In this document: in pieces, positions 11,345 to 22,887 of the stretch
How the letters are laid out: every line of letters starts with the position of its first letter
How positions within the stretch are numbered: the stretch's first letter is position 1
NCBI RefSeq assembly: GCF_030272615.1
Contig: NC_081412.1
Span: 339,750,870 to 339,814,869 of the forward strand
Direction of reading: 5' to 3'
Length of the DNA: 64,000 bases
Source: Cryptomeria japonica
Taxonomy: Eukaryota; Streptophyta; Pinopsida; Cupressales; Cupressaceae
Position numbers and translations under genes: made by a program
Notes under the pieces: model-generated
What the model was told of the DNA's origin: nothing
Seen by the model: the letters and a program-made list of their open reading frames with translations, nothing else
Database searches by the model: none

Positions 11345-12053
11345 TTAGCCAATATTTACATGCGTTTAAAATTTTTTGGTGTTCACGAATATTTTAGTTT
11401 TATCTCAATTCCTATCCTATTTGTTAATTCAGGCATTAAAAGTAGGGTATTTATACACAAAATTTTCAAGTGGTGCAAAGTGGTGAGAAACTATGAAATT
11501 TAATGTGTCTCAAGCATTATACTTCGGATTTTGACACCAATATGCTATCAAAATTAGTGATTGAATTGTGAATGGGTTTAATCGGTAGCTTTAAGTAATA
11601 TGTACATAAATATATTGTCAAACATCTTTACCATTTGTTTTGTGGAAACACTTTCAAGAACTAATATATACAACTAACAACACAAGTTAGAAGGCTTAAA
11701 ATTTAAAGTGATTAGTTGGTTTACATGGTCAGGGTCACTAATAATTTAGGTGTATTTTCATTCCTATTTGTTAATTCAACCACTAAAGTAGGGTATTTAT
11801 ACACAAACAAACTTTTCAAGTGGTGCAAACTAGTGGGAAATAGGGATGCTAAATTTGTGTCAAGTATTATACTTTGGATTTTGACACCAATATGCTATCA
11901 AAATTAGTGATTGAAATAATGAATGGGTTACACTAGAAACTTGAAGTGATGTATACATAAATATATTTTCAAACATCATTACCATGTTTTTTTGGAAAAC
12001 ACGTTTAAGAGCTAATGTATTAATGCATATACAACTAACAATACAAGCTAGTG
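11345..12053 (+). repeat. Diverged direct tandem duplication of about 350 bp
   Basis: Unit 1 (about 11345-11700) and unit 2 (about 11701-12053) share long matching blocks. Examples are GTAGGGTATTTATACACAAA at 11443 and 11789, and GATTTTGACACCAATATGCT at 11528 and 11878. The order of blocks is the same, with substitutions and small indels. No coding capacity or terminal motif is seen. Confidence 0.8.
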
Positions 12054-12085
12054 GTCCATTGTTTTGTTATTAGCGAAAAATCGAA

Positions 12086-13390
12086 ATGGTTTCTCTCGCT
12101 CACGCCTCTGCGACTCGACCATTTTATGTTGTTGCGTGTGGCGCCTCTGTAACTCGAGCTCCGTCTAGATGTGGTGGTGACTCTCTACTCGTTGGCACTA
12201 CTGTCTCTTGCATTGGTAGATGCCCCCCACCTGCTATGATTGATGTTGTGGGCATCACTGGTGATGCGGGTGCTGAGGTTTTTGTTCCACGTGGAGTCAT
12301 TTTTGTTGGGGCTTCCGCCAGGCCTTCTGTTCAATTTGCTGAAGGTTTTGGTATTGGCTCGGCTTCTTTGGATGCCAGTGTTGGCTCTTCTACCGCCATG
12401 AACGTTGGTTTGGGAGATCTTCCCACTGTCAAGGGTGTGGTTGGTCCTCCCAAACCTCCTCCCTTTGTTGATGGGTGAAGCTTTGCTTGCATGGCTAGAT
12501 TTGTTGTTGCTCCTCACAACGGTATTCTTCCTCTTCCTTGTGCTAAGACCTCCTTTATTGTGGTCTATGGCTAGGAGGTTGTGGAAAATGTTGATTTCTA
12601 TCAACACAACACTTTGGTCTGCAAATTTGTTGGGTTTTGGTCTTCTCTTCGAGACCATCATTGAGTGAGTGATTCTTGGAAGCCTTTAGTTACTCGTGGC
12701 ATTGAGTTTTTTCCTTGTGTTAGAGCTTTTTCATTGCTTCCTTTACCTCTACTCATGATCGTGATTTGGTTCTGGGAAAGTTGTGGGCTTGGGGGGATCA
12801 CTCTCTCTATATTAATCCATGAACTTCTTCCTTCAACCACCTTACTGAATCTCTGATTGTTCATCTGGTTTGGGTTTGCCTCCGATCTCCCCCTCCATTT
12901 CTAGGAGCCTTTCTGTTTTGAGGCCATCAGTAACTCCATTGGCAACTTCTTGAAGCTTGATGATGTCATGTATTCTATGGGTCATTCTACCTTTGCTCGC
13001 CTATTAATTGATGTTGACATATATTTGTTCCTCCCAAGGGATGTGGTTCTTATGGTTGGGGATAAGCCATGGACTCAACCACTGGATTATGAGGGCCTCC
13101 CCTTTCGTTGTTGAAGGTGCTTCTCAATCGGTCACTTAGCTTCAAACTGTTCTCTCTCACCGCAGAGGTCTTGCTACTTGGTGGAAGGACGCTCCTAAAG
13201 ATCACTTGACGATTAATGCTTCTAACTCTATTTCGATTGAATCCTCTCAAGAGAGTGATATTGTTGTTGTCCGTGACGATCCAACTCTTGTGGCTCTTGT
13301 TTTGGATTTAACCCCTGTCGCATTTGACTTGCAGCTTTGGTCTATGTCTATTGTTTCTTCTCCTGAAACCACTCCTCTGTAGCAGCTTCT
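12086..13390 (+). pseudogene. LINE ORF1-like gene relic (DUF4283 plus zinc knuckle)
   Basis: Translation in shifting plus-strand frames gives a plant L1-type ORF1 pattern. A low-complexity N-terminus (12086-12478) is followed by FVGFWSSLRDHH and SWKPLVTRGIEFFPCVRAF, then DRDLVLGKLWAWGDHSLYIN (about 12750-12810) and LVWVCLRSPPPF. These are hallmarks of the DUF4283 RNA-binding region. Further on come DYEGLPFRC and GHLASNC (about 13085-13155), a zf-CCHC_4-type knuckle whose Cys-x-x-Cys is broken by a TGA. At least two frameshifts and three stops are present. No endonuclease or RT (ORF2) follows, so this is an orphan fragment. Base composition is more GC-rich than its surroundings. Confidence 0.7.
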
Positions 13391-16386
13391 TGTTTGTTTC
13401 CAGGGTAGTTTTCAAACATGTAATTTCACATGAGTGTTTTGGGTCAAAGAATCAAATAGAAAAATAATAAATAAACTTAAAATGTTTGGTGAAATCATTA
13501 GAAATGGACAAAGGAGAGATGATCATGGAGACAATCCTCATTTTTTAGGGAAGGCACAAGTAATATGGGGGATGTCCACACATTTAGTGAGGCACAGTGA
13601 GACTTTTCTTGCCCCTAAAATTTTTTAGGCTACATGGAAAAATGGGATGCTTGGAGTCTTAGAACAAGTGTGACCTGTTATCCTGTAAAAACAAAAAATT
13701 CAAGCTAGGTTTTTTAATAGAACAAGTAACGATGAATTCTAGACTTTGAGGCCAAATTCTAGGAAGTTTTGCATAAACAAAAGAGGATGGGGAAGCTTGC
13801 TTCACATTAGACAAGTATATTTATTGAGAATTTTCAAAAGCCTTTTGACAAAATCCATTTCTTGTGCATCTTGCAATCATGGAACTTGTGAGACCACATC
13901 TCTCTTAGGCGTTTTGATACGTAGTTCACATGCCTTGTTTATTATGCTTCCATGTGTCTACTAGGGTTGTTGCAATGACACCTAAATCTCCCATTTTGGC
14001 ACACACAAGGAGGATGCAAATTAAAGTCAATGAGACCACATTTTGGATTAGAAGAAAGGCATCTATGCCATAGAGTCGTCAAAATAATGGAGGGGAAGGC
14101 AGAGATGAGAGAAGAAAATATTGCAAAGAGACCATGAAACGGGAATAGAAGAGGGGGTTGTAGAAGAACCTGCAAATTCTTATTCAATGAGTGAAGACCA
14201 ACAACAAAAGGAAGAAGAGGAAGGAGAGGTGTTGTGTTTTTATACAAGTGCCTAGAGAAAACAATAGAGGGCATTGTGCATAAGAATGAAATTGAGGGTA
14301 AGATTTACAAGAAGGCTTAATGAAAGAAATTCTAGTATTACTAACATCAAGGTTGCTTGGGGAATGACTAGATCTAAGATCTATGTTTCAACAAATGCCA
14401 ACACCTAAATCAACTTTATAGTCAACACAATCCCTTAAGTATAATCATCTCTCAAATACTGATTGACTTTAAATATTTGCATTAATTGGGTAAAGTAAGC
14501 GATTGAATCTATCACTATAACGGTAAGTTGTTTGTTGCCGTGATGATAATTCCTTTAACAAAAAATGCTTTTAAAGTATTTAAAAGGGGAGTACAATCTT
14601 TATATTTCCTTCATTAGCTACATTAGTTAAGTTCATGGGTAATCTATTTTATTTTCATTGGTACCATGTGAATTTTTGAAAAGGCATTTTCATAATACCA
14701 AGAAGGAATAAAATTTACTTAAAATGAACTTTGCCTCTTGGTTGCATAAAATTGTAAGGGTGACTTCATTTAGTGGTATAATAACTACACCTCACTAAAC
14801 ATTTTGTTATTGTTAGCATGTCAACTTGCAGTTAATTTAATTATCTTGAGATAAGCAATGGCAATATATTGATATTTAACTATGCATGATTAGATATTAA
14901 TTGGTGTCTAACTCAAAAATTATGAATCCTAGAAAAAAGGAACATGTTAACTATTAATAACTCTACAACTATTTGTTCATTAAACTTTTTCTAGTAGAAC
15001 ATGATCATGAGTTATGGTGAATATTGATTTCCTCTATTTAATAATTAAAATCATAAATTATAGAGTATTATTATTATTGTCACAAGTATATCTTCATATG
15101 AAGACTTAACAAATATAGTGTTTTTACCTAGCTTCAGCAAGGTGTTGGTAATAATCACAATTAAAGGGGGTTTATAATTGTTGATGTACACTTCCATATC
15201 ATGGGAGATAACACACTACAATATACATGGCTTGAAAATAACAGTTTCAAAGACTATGACAATGTTATATGATATGAAGTTTGCTTGAGAAATCCAAGTA
15301 TAGATGAGTGGATGAGTTTTAGACATGAGCTCTATGTATTTGATAATTATAAAAACCAACATCTTATGAAATGGTGGGTATCCTATGATGTAGTATCTAA
15401 AATTACAAGTGGCATTTAATTATAAAGGTCAAGTGCAAAATTATTTAGTCCAAGAAGCAAGCTATTACAAGAACAATGGATACACAATAAGGGAAATGAA
15501 GCCAGCATGTTTTTTAATATTATTATCGCTAATATTTGGGAGTGAATGTATAATATAAGGATACGATAAACATAGTGTTCCAATTATCCCAAGTGTGACT
15601 CAAACATTGATCATGCTTGAAGCAAGTTTGTAAACATTGGACATGTTTTCGAGGATTAAAAAAATGGAAATTATGTGGCTTTATAGGACGATGTCCTATA
15701 TTTTTATGGCACTCAATATCATTGAACCATATCAAATTGGGATGTCACTTGAAGCCAAATTGAGGCTTTTTCAAAATTCTTTCATCATATTGGTATTAAG
15801 ACTACATGATGTTTATTGACCTCTTAAGTACTATAAACTCGATAGAGGAACTATTATGGGAGCAAAGGGTGTCATGGTTGTGTTGAATGATTGTATGTTT
15901 ATGTAGGGATCATGGCTAAGGAAAGGATATACCTATTTTGTAAGGCCTGTGACATTTTAAATACTTGTGATATTGGAAAATTAGATAGTTATATTGAGAC
16001 AATATCAAGATGGATGTAATCATGGACGATTTAAAAATTCTATTGTATTGACAATAGGTATAATAAGTTTTGTTATTGTCACTTTACTCTCTTGGCACAA
16101 TGTAATAATTAGACATGCAATATATTTCCATAATGGTATTTGTATAATGGTGTAAAGGATGTTATAAGACCGTAAGATATTTATTGACTCCTTGGATAGA
16201 ACTTCCATGTTAGATCTATTAGGTGAATTTTGAATGGTAATGATTTTATGTGGGATTGTTCAAACTAAGGTAATTTCATGTTGAGTAATAAGGTTAGCCC
16301 CTACGTTGATGAAACAGACCTTGGGATGCTCAAGATGGTTTATGAATAATAATGGGAGGACTTAGAGACAAAACCTCAATATCTTT
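13391..16386 (+). pseudogene. Unrecognised decayed plus-strand retroelement body
   Basis: No known domain could be assigned. The right part reads like broken coding sequence on the plus strand: a NGNYVAL/DDVLYFYGTQYH stretch near 15665-15720, KACDILNTCDIGKLDSYIET near 15943-16002, and DETDLGMLKMVYE near 16310. It ends DLETKPQYL with a TAA at 16386-16388, directly against a polypurine tract and an LTR-like start. That arrangement suggests the C-terminus of a retroelement polyprotein. The left part (13391-15180) shows nothing I can support. Confidence 0.35.
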
Positions 16387-16396
16387 AAAGGGGGGG
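16387..16396 (+). other. Plus-strand polypurine tract
   Basis: AAAGGGGGGG lies immediately 5' of TGTTATAG (16397). This is the usual polypurine tract followed by an LTR start. It overlaps the TAA stop of the preceding frame. Confidence 0.55.
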
Positions 16397-16750
16397 TGTT
16401 ATAGTACCAATTACTAATTGTGGACTTATTTATGATTTTCCAACTATCGTTAGGTGCTATTAATGGGAACACTAATGAATCTTTGGTTATGGGGAACTAG
16501 TGCATAGGTGCTTATTGAGAGAAACGTTGTAAGGGGAACTACATGTGACTTTGACTTGACCCATTTGGAAGTGGGAACATAGGCCGTTCTGGTGTGAAGA
16601 ATGTCAGGCTATGACCTCAAGTCCGAAGGGGAAGGGTTTAAGGGGGGAATAACTCCCAAGTTATGGGGTTTGTTTCTAATTGGTTTGAGCTTCTCCCTTC
16701 AATACGTGTTGAATGAGGTTGAAGTGGGAATTAGATGCTTACAAAAACTC
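16397..16750 (+). repeat. Start of a plus-strand 3' LTR, right end unclear
   Basis: It begins TGTTATAGTACC after the polypurine tract. Its right end is not identifiable because the 3' LTR of the Tat element (opposite strand) follows somewhere around 16750. Confidence 0.35.
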
Positions 16751-18060
16751 ATTGGTATATGATATTGATGCACATGAAAGGGGAACAAGCCAAAAACAAT
16801 GTTCAAGTGGTCAATATGTTAGTTTCAACCAAAACTAAAACCAATAGAACTTTTAACCTTTAAATACATATCAAAAGATAATGAAAAAACATACATATAG
16901 AAGCAAAACAAATAAAAATAAGGGAGAAGAGACTCCTTAAGATGCTCCCATGATGCTCTTTTTGCCTCTCCCTTGTTCTTCTCCTCTCCAAGATATAAAA
17001 GCTTGCTTGAGTGTAGCCCTCTGCTCTTAGAATGAAGCCATGGATGCCAAATGAAGGATTGAAGGTGGTTGAAAGTGTAGTTCTATTGCTATGCAAATGC
17101 ACAAGCTAGAATTGCTATGTTATGAGAAATCTTAAGTAAAATGATTATGCAACAATAGTAACAGTGCTCACAATTCTTTTTTTTGTTTGAGGAATGAAGT
17201 TCCTTTTATAGCCAAAATGGTTGATTGGAGGGTCAAGTTTGATTTGGCTTAATAAGGGTTAAGATTGCATGAGAGGCGTGATCCTCAATCCATGTTTGCA
17301 ACTTCCACCAATGCAATGGTGACAAGTGGTATCATGAGAGGGCTTGAGAGGAGGGGGAAGAAGCATTTAATGCTTGAGACATGAGGGTAACCTAATGTGG
17401 TTGGGTTACTAGATAAAGCTATTACCCAATGGTAAAGTCATTATCCAATGGGTAAACTCTTGTGCAAGGTTTACCCATGGTTAGACTTGGGGTCAAGGGG
17501 ACAAGACTCGTGTGGGTTAACTTGTTGAAGAAGGGAAGCATTTAAGATTTTGTAAGTGTCTTAAATGGGTGAGATGATGGGTTGAGGGTTAATTTGGGTT
17601 TAGGCTAATTTAGAATGGCTTAGAAGAATCTAGAAGAAGGTTAGTGGGAAAGTGGGCTTTGCAAGTGGGCAAGAATTTAGGGATTTTTAAATAAATAATT
17701 TATTTATTCAAAATAATAGTGCAATTTGCATTTGTAGGAGAATGCAAGTGGATAAGCATTTTAAATAAATATTATTTTATTTAAAATAGGGATTTTGAAT
17801 GGGGGTTTCAAATAAATGTTTAATTTATTTAAATGAGAGGAAAGGGGGGGTAATTAAATAAATTGATAGATTTATTTAATAGTTGGACTATAGTTAGTAA
17901 ATTTTAATTTAAATAAATTAATGAAATTTATTTAATTAAAAAAGTAGAATCAGGTTGAAATGAAATAATTAAATGTAAATTTAATTAATAGAAGAACATT
18001 AGTGCATTAAACAAATATTAAATATTTATTTAATTTAGTGGACAGATTTATGTGTCTACA
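16750..18060 (-). repeat. Tat element 3' LTR
   Basis: On the minus strand it starts TGTAGACACATAAATC right after a polypurine tract. Element 50498-56357 has the same start (TGTAGACACC), the same tract, an LTR of 1314 bp and the same position of its TATA box. The inner end near 16750 is estimated from that length and is not seen directly. Confidence 0.6.
17201..17210 (-). promoter_or_regulatory. TATA box in Tat LTR
   Basis: The minus strand reads GGCTATAAAAGGAAC, about 850 bp into the LTR. The 5' copy of this box would drive gag-pol. This copy is in the 3' LTR. Confidence 0.5.
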
Positions 18061-18073
18061 TTTGCCCCTTTTT
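18061..18073 (-). other. Tat polypurine tract (minus strand)
   Basis: AAAAAGGGGCAAA on the minus strand abuts the LTR start TGTAGACAC. It fixes the element's direction as minus, opposite to the PMD gene next to it. Confidence 0.75.
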
Positions 18074-18639
18074 GAAACAGTGCAGTTTATCACGTTGTTT
18101 CAAAGAAAAACAGATAGGCATGAGAAAAATGCTCCAGGGATGTTAGTTTAGTAGATAGTATGCCCTCTAGAGAGATGGGTCAAAAATTTTGAAAAATTGG
18201 GTGATCTCTCGAAAAATAAAAAGAATTGTTGGGATGATAGAGGAGAAGAATGTGGATTAATTGGCAAAAGAATGGAGGAAAACAGGGTTTATACGGAGAA
18301 ATGGCAACAGTTGATGTTAGTTTGTTGTGTTTGCGAGACTCAGTGTACCTATTGAGACTAGGCAATTGATGTAAATGCCTGTTGTAGTCTAGTTGTCTAT
18401 GAGTTGACTTACCCATTGAGACTTGAGCTACTTGATCAAAAAGTATCTGATGAAGTCTAGGTAATAGCCGATTATGTGAGGAAAGAGGTTGACATTGTTA
18501 CTTGGTTGTGTTTGTAGGACCTAGGTGTGTTGCAGACCCAAGAGAAGCATCCTACCACTCAGCATTTGTGAGACCAGTTGTCTGACCTGGAGATTGATTG
18601 TATGTTTTGTTGGTTTATATGACATGATGCACCTACCCG

Positions 18640-20292
18640 TGATTTGGATGAATCGTTGACCAACGACTGCACTGGCCGAGAGATGGCACAACGAGACCTA
18701 CTCCTTCCATCTGCCAATCGAAGAGATGTTGGTCACATTGGAGGATGTATGGAGGATTTTGCACATCTCAATCACAAGTGAGCTAGTGACATATGATAGA
18801 CCGACATGTGAGGTTGCATTGCGACGTGTCTTCGCATATCTTGAGCTAGAGGTGCATGATGGGTTAGTGTCATGGGATGACATTGCAGAGCTATACGAGC
18901 CACTTCCGATTGTGCTTTTTGGGATTGTTGGCGGTTTACTATGTTCGGACCAAAGACTGCATGGACTAGCTATCGGCTGGGGACAAGTGATTGAGCAGAT
19001 GGCGAGTGAGGGGACCGAATATGCCTGGGGTTCATGTGTCCAAGCTCATTTGTATAGTGATTTGCATGGGATTTTGTACCATGAGAGTACTTCCTTGGAT
19101 ATTGGGATCACATTTTCTACACATTTGGGCATGAGAGCACTTGCCTATCTACAAACAGTCTGTGAGATTTAGGGGTATTGATCAGCCCTATGTGTACATG
19201 TATGTAGGTTTGATGACCCAGCCCTAGTTGGGTAAGCTGGAGTATTAGTGCTAAGCATTGGATGACTTGGACACAGTGATCCGACAACCCTACCTAAACC
19301 GTGAGCCCTGGGAGGACGATGCTAAGGACATGCCATATGTATATTCTTCACAATTTTTTATTGGGCGGATATCCTACATCATTGAGAGGCACCTGTCGGG
19401 TTGGGTGATGAGACAATTGGGATGTGTGCAGGTGATGCCAAGAGGGTTAGGAGAGTGTGCTCGGGTGGTTCGGGAGAGATATCAGAGGGGACCATTGTTA
19501 CCATATAATTAGGCCTTAGTAGAGTTCTGAAGCCTGCAGTCGAGGCCATGGGCATATAGAGAAAATATTGCAAATGCATGGCTCACAGAGGAGTATGCAC
19601 GATATTTGGCAGCACATCCATTTACGTGCATTTCTGATCTAGCAAAGCCCATATCCTTGTTTGAGGATGAGTGGGCTCCTTGACAAGGGAGGTGGAGATG
19701 GGGGAGGAGGAGGAGGTGGTGGTGGTGGTGGAGGTAGGAGAGGTGAGGGAGTTCGCTCAGTCTGATTGTTGCAGGCTCCACCTGTACAAGTAGCAGTAGC
19801 AAGAGGGGCAGAGGCAGAGAGAGGTAGCTGGGGTAGCAGGGGCACCAGGATAGGGAGACCTTTGGGAGGTTATGTTGGTTCGGTTGCAGGCCTGTCTAAC
19901 CACTACTGAAGCTTGTATCTATGCCCTAGAGGCAGAGTTGGATGGGAGAGATCCCATAGATAATTGCTTGAGATGTTCAACTATTCAATTGAGGAGCATA
20001 GGTTACTAATATGATGCAAGAGCGTGATGATGTCATGGACCAGTTGGCACAGCCACATGACAAGGTTCGTGTCCTAGAGCAGGTAAAGGGTCAGGCTCCT
20101 AAAACTGAGGCCATGAGGGAGATGTGGCAGGTTGGTGTAGAGATCGGTTACTGGAGGGGACTATATGAGTAGGTAGTGTCGAGTAGCCAATGGGCTATGA
20201 TTTATTCTCAGATGCAGCAAGTTAGATCTGAGCACTCACGGAGAGCGCAAAGCAATGGGGGTGTCATGGGTCCTCCCCCTCGTCCCCCACCT
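18640..20292 (+). pseudogene. PMD gene A, antisense to the Tat element
   Basis: Plant mobile domain (PF10536-type) protein relic. Visible in order: ALAERWHNETYSFHLPIEEM, TLEDVWRILHI (18735-18767), IGWGQVIEQMASEGTEYAWG, then after a frameshift GIDQPYVYMYVG, DLDTVIRQPYLNREPWEDD and FIGRISYIIERHL. A Glu/Val-rich stretch encoded by GGAGGA/GGTGGT (about 19690-19740) takes the place of the acidic region of PMD B. A YWRGLYE block and a PPPRPPP tail (about 20270-20290) follow. Several stops and shifts are present (TGA just before 18655, TAG at 19170-19172). It lies between integrase and the 3' LTR of the Tat element but on the opposite strand. PMD proteins of the MAIN/MAIL type are host nuclear proteins. 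A role for the retroelement version is unknown. Confidence 0.75.
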
Positions 20293-20439
20293 CTAATCGA
20301 TGGTTCCCTACATCCGACGAGAGCGTTGTTTGATCTTTATTGCCCCTTTTATTGTGACATTCGAATATATTGTTACATGTTGACACTTGGATGGCTCTTG
20401 GTAGTCGATATTTTTGACATCATTGTACTCTAATACACA

Positions 20440-21300
20440 TGTATTGTGCTTTGATTAGAGATATATGATGAGATCTCCTTTTTGACAGCGATGATATGAG
20501 ATGCTTATGTGATTATTTTTTGCTTATGCAAGATGTCTGATGTTATTGATATTTATGATATGCATGATGTATGTTTGTCCTATATGTGGTGTGATGATGC
20601 ATATTATTTATGATGATGATTCATGATGATGTGCAGATGGTTTTTATTTGATATGATAAATGATACATATAATTTTGATATATGTTATGATGCTTATACA
20701 TATGATTCTGATTTGATGTTATGATGCGTATGATATGTATGGATAGAGATGATTTATGACATGTATGATTTAATTTGATATGATGTTTACATATGATTTT
20801 GATTTATGATATGATTATTTTGATGTTATGGTAGGTAGATGATTTGATTTGATGATTTATGTGATTAATGCTATATTGGGAGATGATGAATAGTATGCAA
20901 TAAATGCAATGTTTGATTGTTGATAAAATCATGAAATGGAATGTGTTATTTTTATGATATTTATGATGTAATGAATGACTGCATGTAATGATGATGTACT
21001 TTTAATAATGATACAATGAATGAATGATGATGTATTTAATAATATAATGAATGAATGATGACGATATAATAATGATATAATGAATGCAAGTGATTCTATA
21101 ATGATACTAATTGATGAAAATATGATATGGATGATGTTAGATGAATGTATTGATGACATATTTAATAATATAGTGAATGAATGATGATGATATAATAATG
21201 ATATAATGAATGAAATGGATGATGTTAGATGAATGTAATGATGATATAAATGTGTGGAATGCATTGATTAATGCTATGCAGTCTGAATGCATCTAAAATG
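20440..21300 (+). repeat. GATGAT/ATAATGA-rich low-complexity tract
   Basis: Dense short repeats of GATGAT, TATGAT and AATGAATGATGAT directly follow PMD gene A. A shorter similar tract (about 54560-54750) follows PMD gene B. No coding signal is seen. Confidence 0.8.
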
Positions 21301-21506
21301 CAGATAATGATGATGACTGGTGAATCTTTAATGAATGATATATGTCAATGAATGTCCCTAATGCAAATGTTCCTAATGATAATGGGAAATGCATTATGAA
21401 TATGCTAAGTAAGATGATGTATATCCTAATACTCGATCATGATTTTTAAGAATAGTCCTTCATACTTATCTTTTTCATAGCAACTCTATTTCCTACATAT
21501 GCATGC

Positions 21507-21509
<3 letters not shown>

Positions 21510-21545
<36 letters not shown>
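21510..21545. repeat. (TA)n microsatellite
   Basis: About 18 uninterrupted TA units. Confidence 0.95.
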
Positions 21546-21549
<4 letters not shown>

Positions 21550-22887
21550 GAACGGATGTATGGACAACATGCAACAAAATGCAATAGATATAGATGAGAT
21601 GAAATTGGCGATCCATGGCTTATTCATAATGCTTTATTTCCTCATCATGCATAGTAGTACTGATCTTGGTTGAGGTATCAAAAACCAAGGTTGAGCGTTC
21701 CACCTATAAACAAACATCGTAGACAAAGAAGGTTCCCCTCTATTCTAGTTCATATACAGATGATTGAGGTATACGTTGTAGCCAACAAGCCATAGTGATC
21801 CATGATTGTATTTTGCATAGGATCTCGTAGCTTAGTGAACTTCCCATGTAGACACCATTAGTTTTTCCCCATAAATTTATTGCAACAATCCGCTGATAGA
21901 AAATAGAGAAAAAGATATCATGAACCATCTTGGCCACTCTAATCACTTGTGGATATCTGGAGTAGCATTTGAACCTGATACAAAAAGTAGTAATCTGACC
22001 AAACACTTATCAGCCAAACAACATCTTCTCGTCAAAGGAATATGTCATTCTATCTTGTTTGTAAGGAAAGATGTATCCTTGTTAAGATGGTCTCATGCAT
22101 GTTTTGCTCAAATGTTTGACTGTTTTGTTGATTTGGTAGTTGGTCGTCTTGTTGGTAGCTCAAATGTTGTTTTGTGTCTGGTTCGATGTTTATGTATAAG
22201 GAACAATTTTATTGTAATATTTTTTATTGATTTTGATGTTTTCTCATGTTTTTGGGTTTTTGTTTTTGAATCTTTTTGCTTTTTCTTTAGGACATTTTTG
22301 AATGTTTTTGGTCTTTTTAAGATTTTACTAATGTTTTCAGATTGTTTGAGGATATTTTCCGTTTGAGTAACTCGGTGAATCACTAGTATTGAGGATCCAC
22401 TCCCTCCCATCATTAGGTAAAAAAGAGTTGCCTCTAGTTAGGCGCCAATGTGAAAGCATGATGCAGGACACTTGAGGCAATAACTGTGATTGCAGATCAA
22501 TAACAAGTCATGGTAGATATGATGTATGAGTGGATGCAATGGATGTGATCACAACAAGTTTGAAAGACATTGGAGTTACAGCCTTGACAAATGGCGCCTT
22601 TTTACCAGGTTTTCACCGAAGTGGTTTTCACTATCTAGATGAATGATTTTTCTTTACTATTTTTTTAATTTTTGTATTTTTTGTACTTTCTTTGAATGTT
22701 TTTGGTATTTTCTGATATTTTCAAGCTTGATGCTCTGCATAGCTTGTGTGTGGAACTTTTTGAGATGCATGTTTTTTATTAGATTTTCTAGTGGTTCCCC
22801 TTCTGAACTTGTTAACTAATATGCCCCAGTCTCAAAGACGATGATGATAACATATGGACCTAGCCAATTGGATTCAAATTTGCTCCG
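21546..22887 (-). other. Tat spacer between integrase and antisense PMD gene
   Basis: No gene is recognised. On the minus strand 22448-22431 reads TTGGCGCCTAACTAGAGG, preceded by CA, which resembles a Tat/Athila-type primer site in an unexpected place. A repeated GAAAACC motif with AAAAGGCGCC lies near 22590-22625. Confidence 0.45.

Noticed and set aside
12185-12661. 158-codon minus-strand frame
   Set aside because: It is a shadow of the LINE ORF1-like region, whose plus-strand motifs are convincing.
19639-19845. Minus-strand poly-proline frame
   Set aside because: It is the complement of the GGA/GGT-rich acidic part of PMD gene A.
20929-21264. Minus-strand 111-codon frame rich in His, Ile and Ser
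   Set aside because: It is a by-product of the GATGAT low-complexity tract.
22108-22413. Lys-rich minus-strand frame and its plus-strand Phe-rich mirror
   Set aside because: T-rich low-complexity sequence, no domain, and no flanking support.
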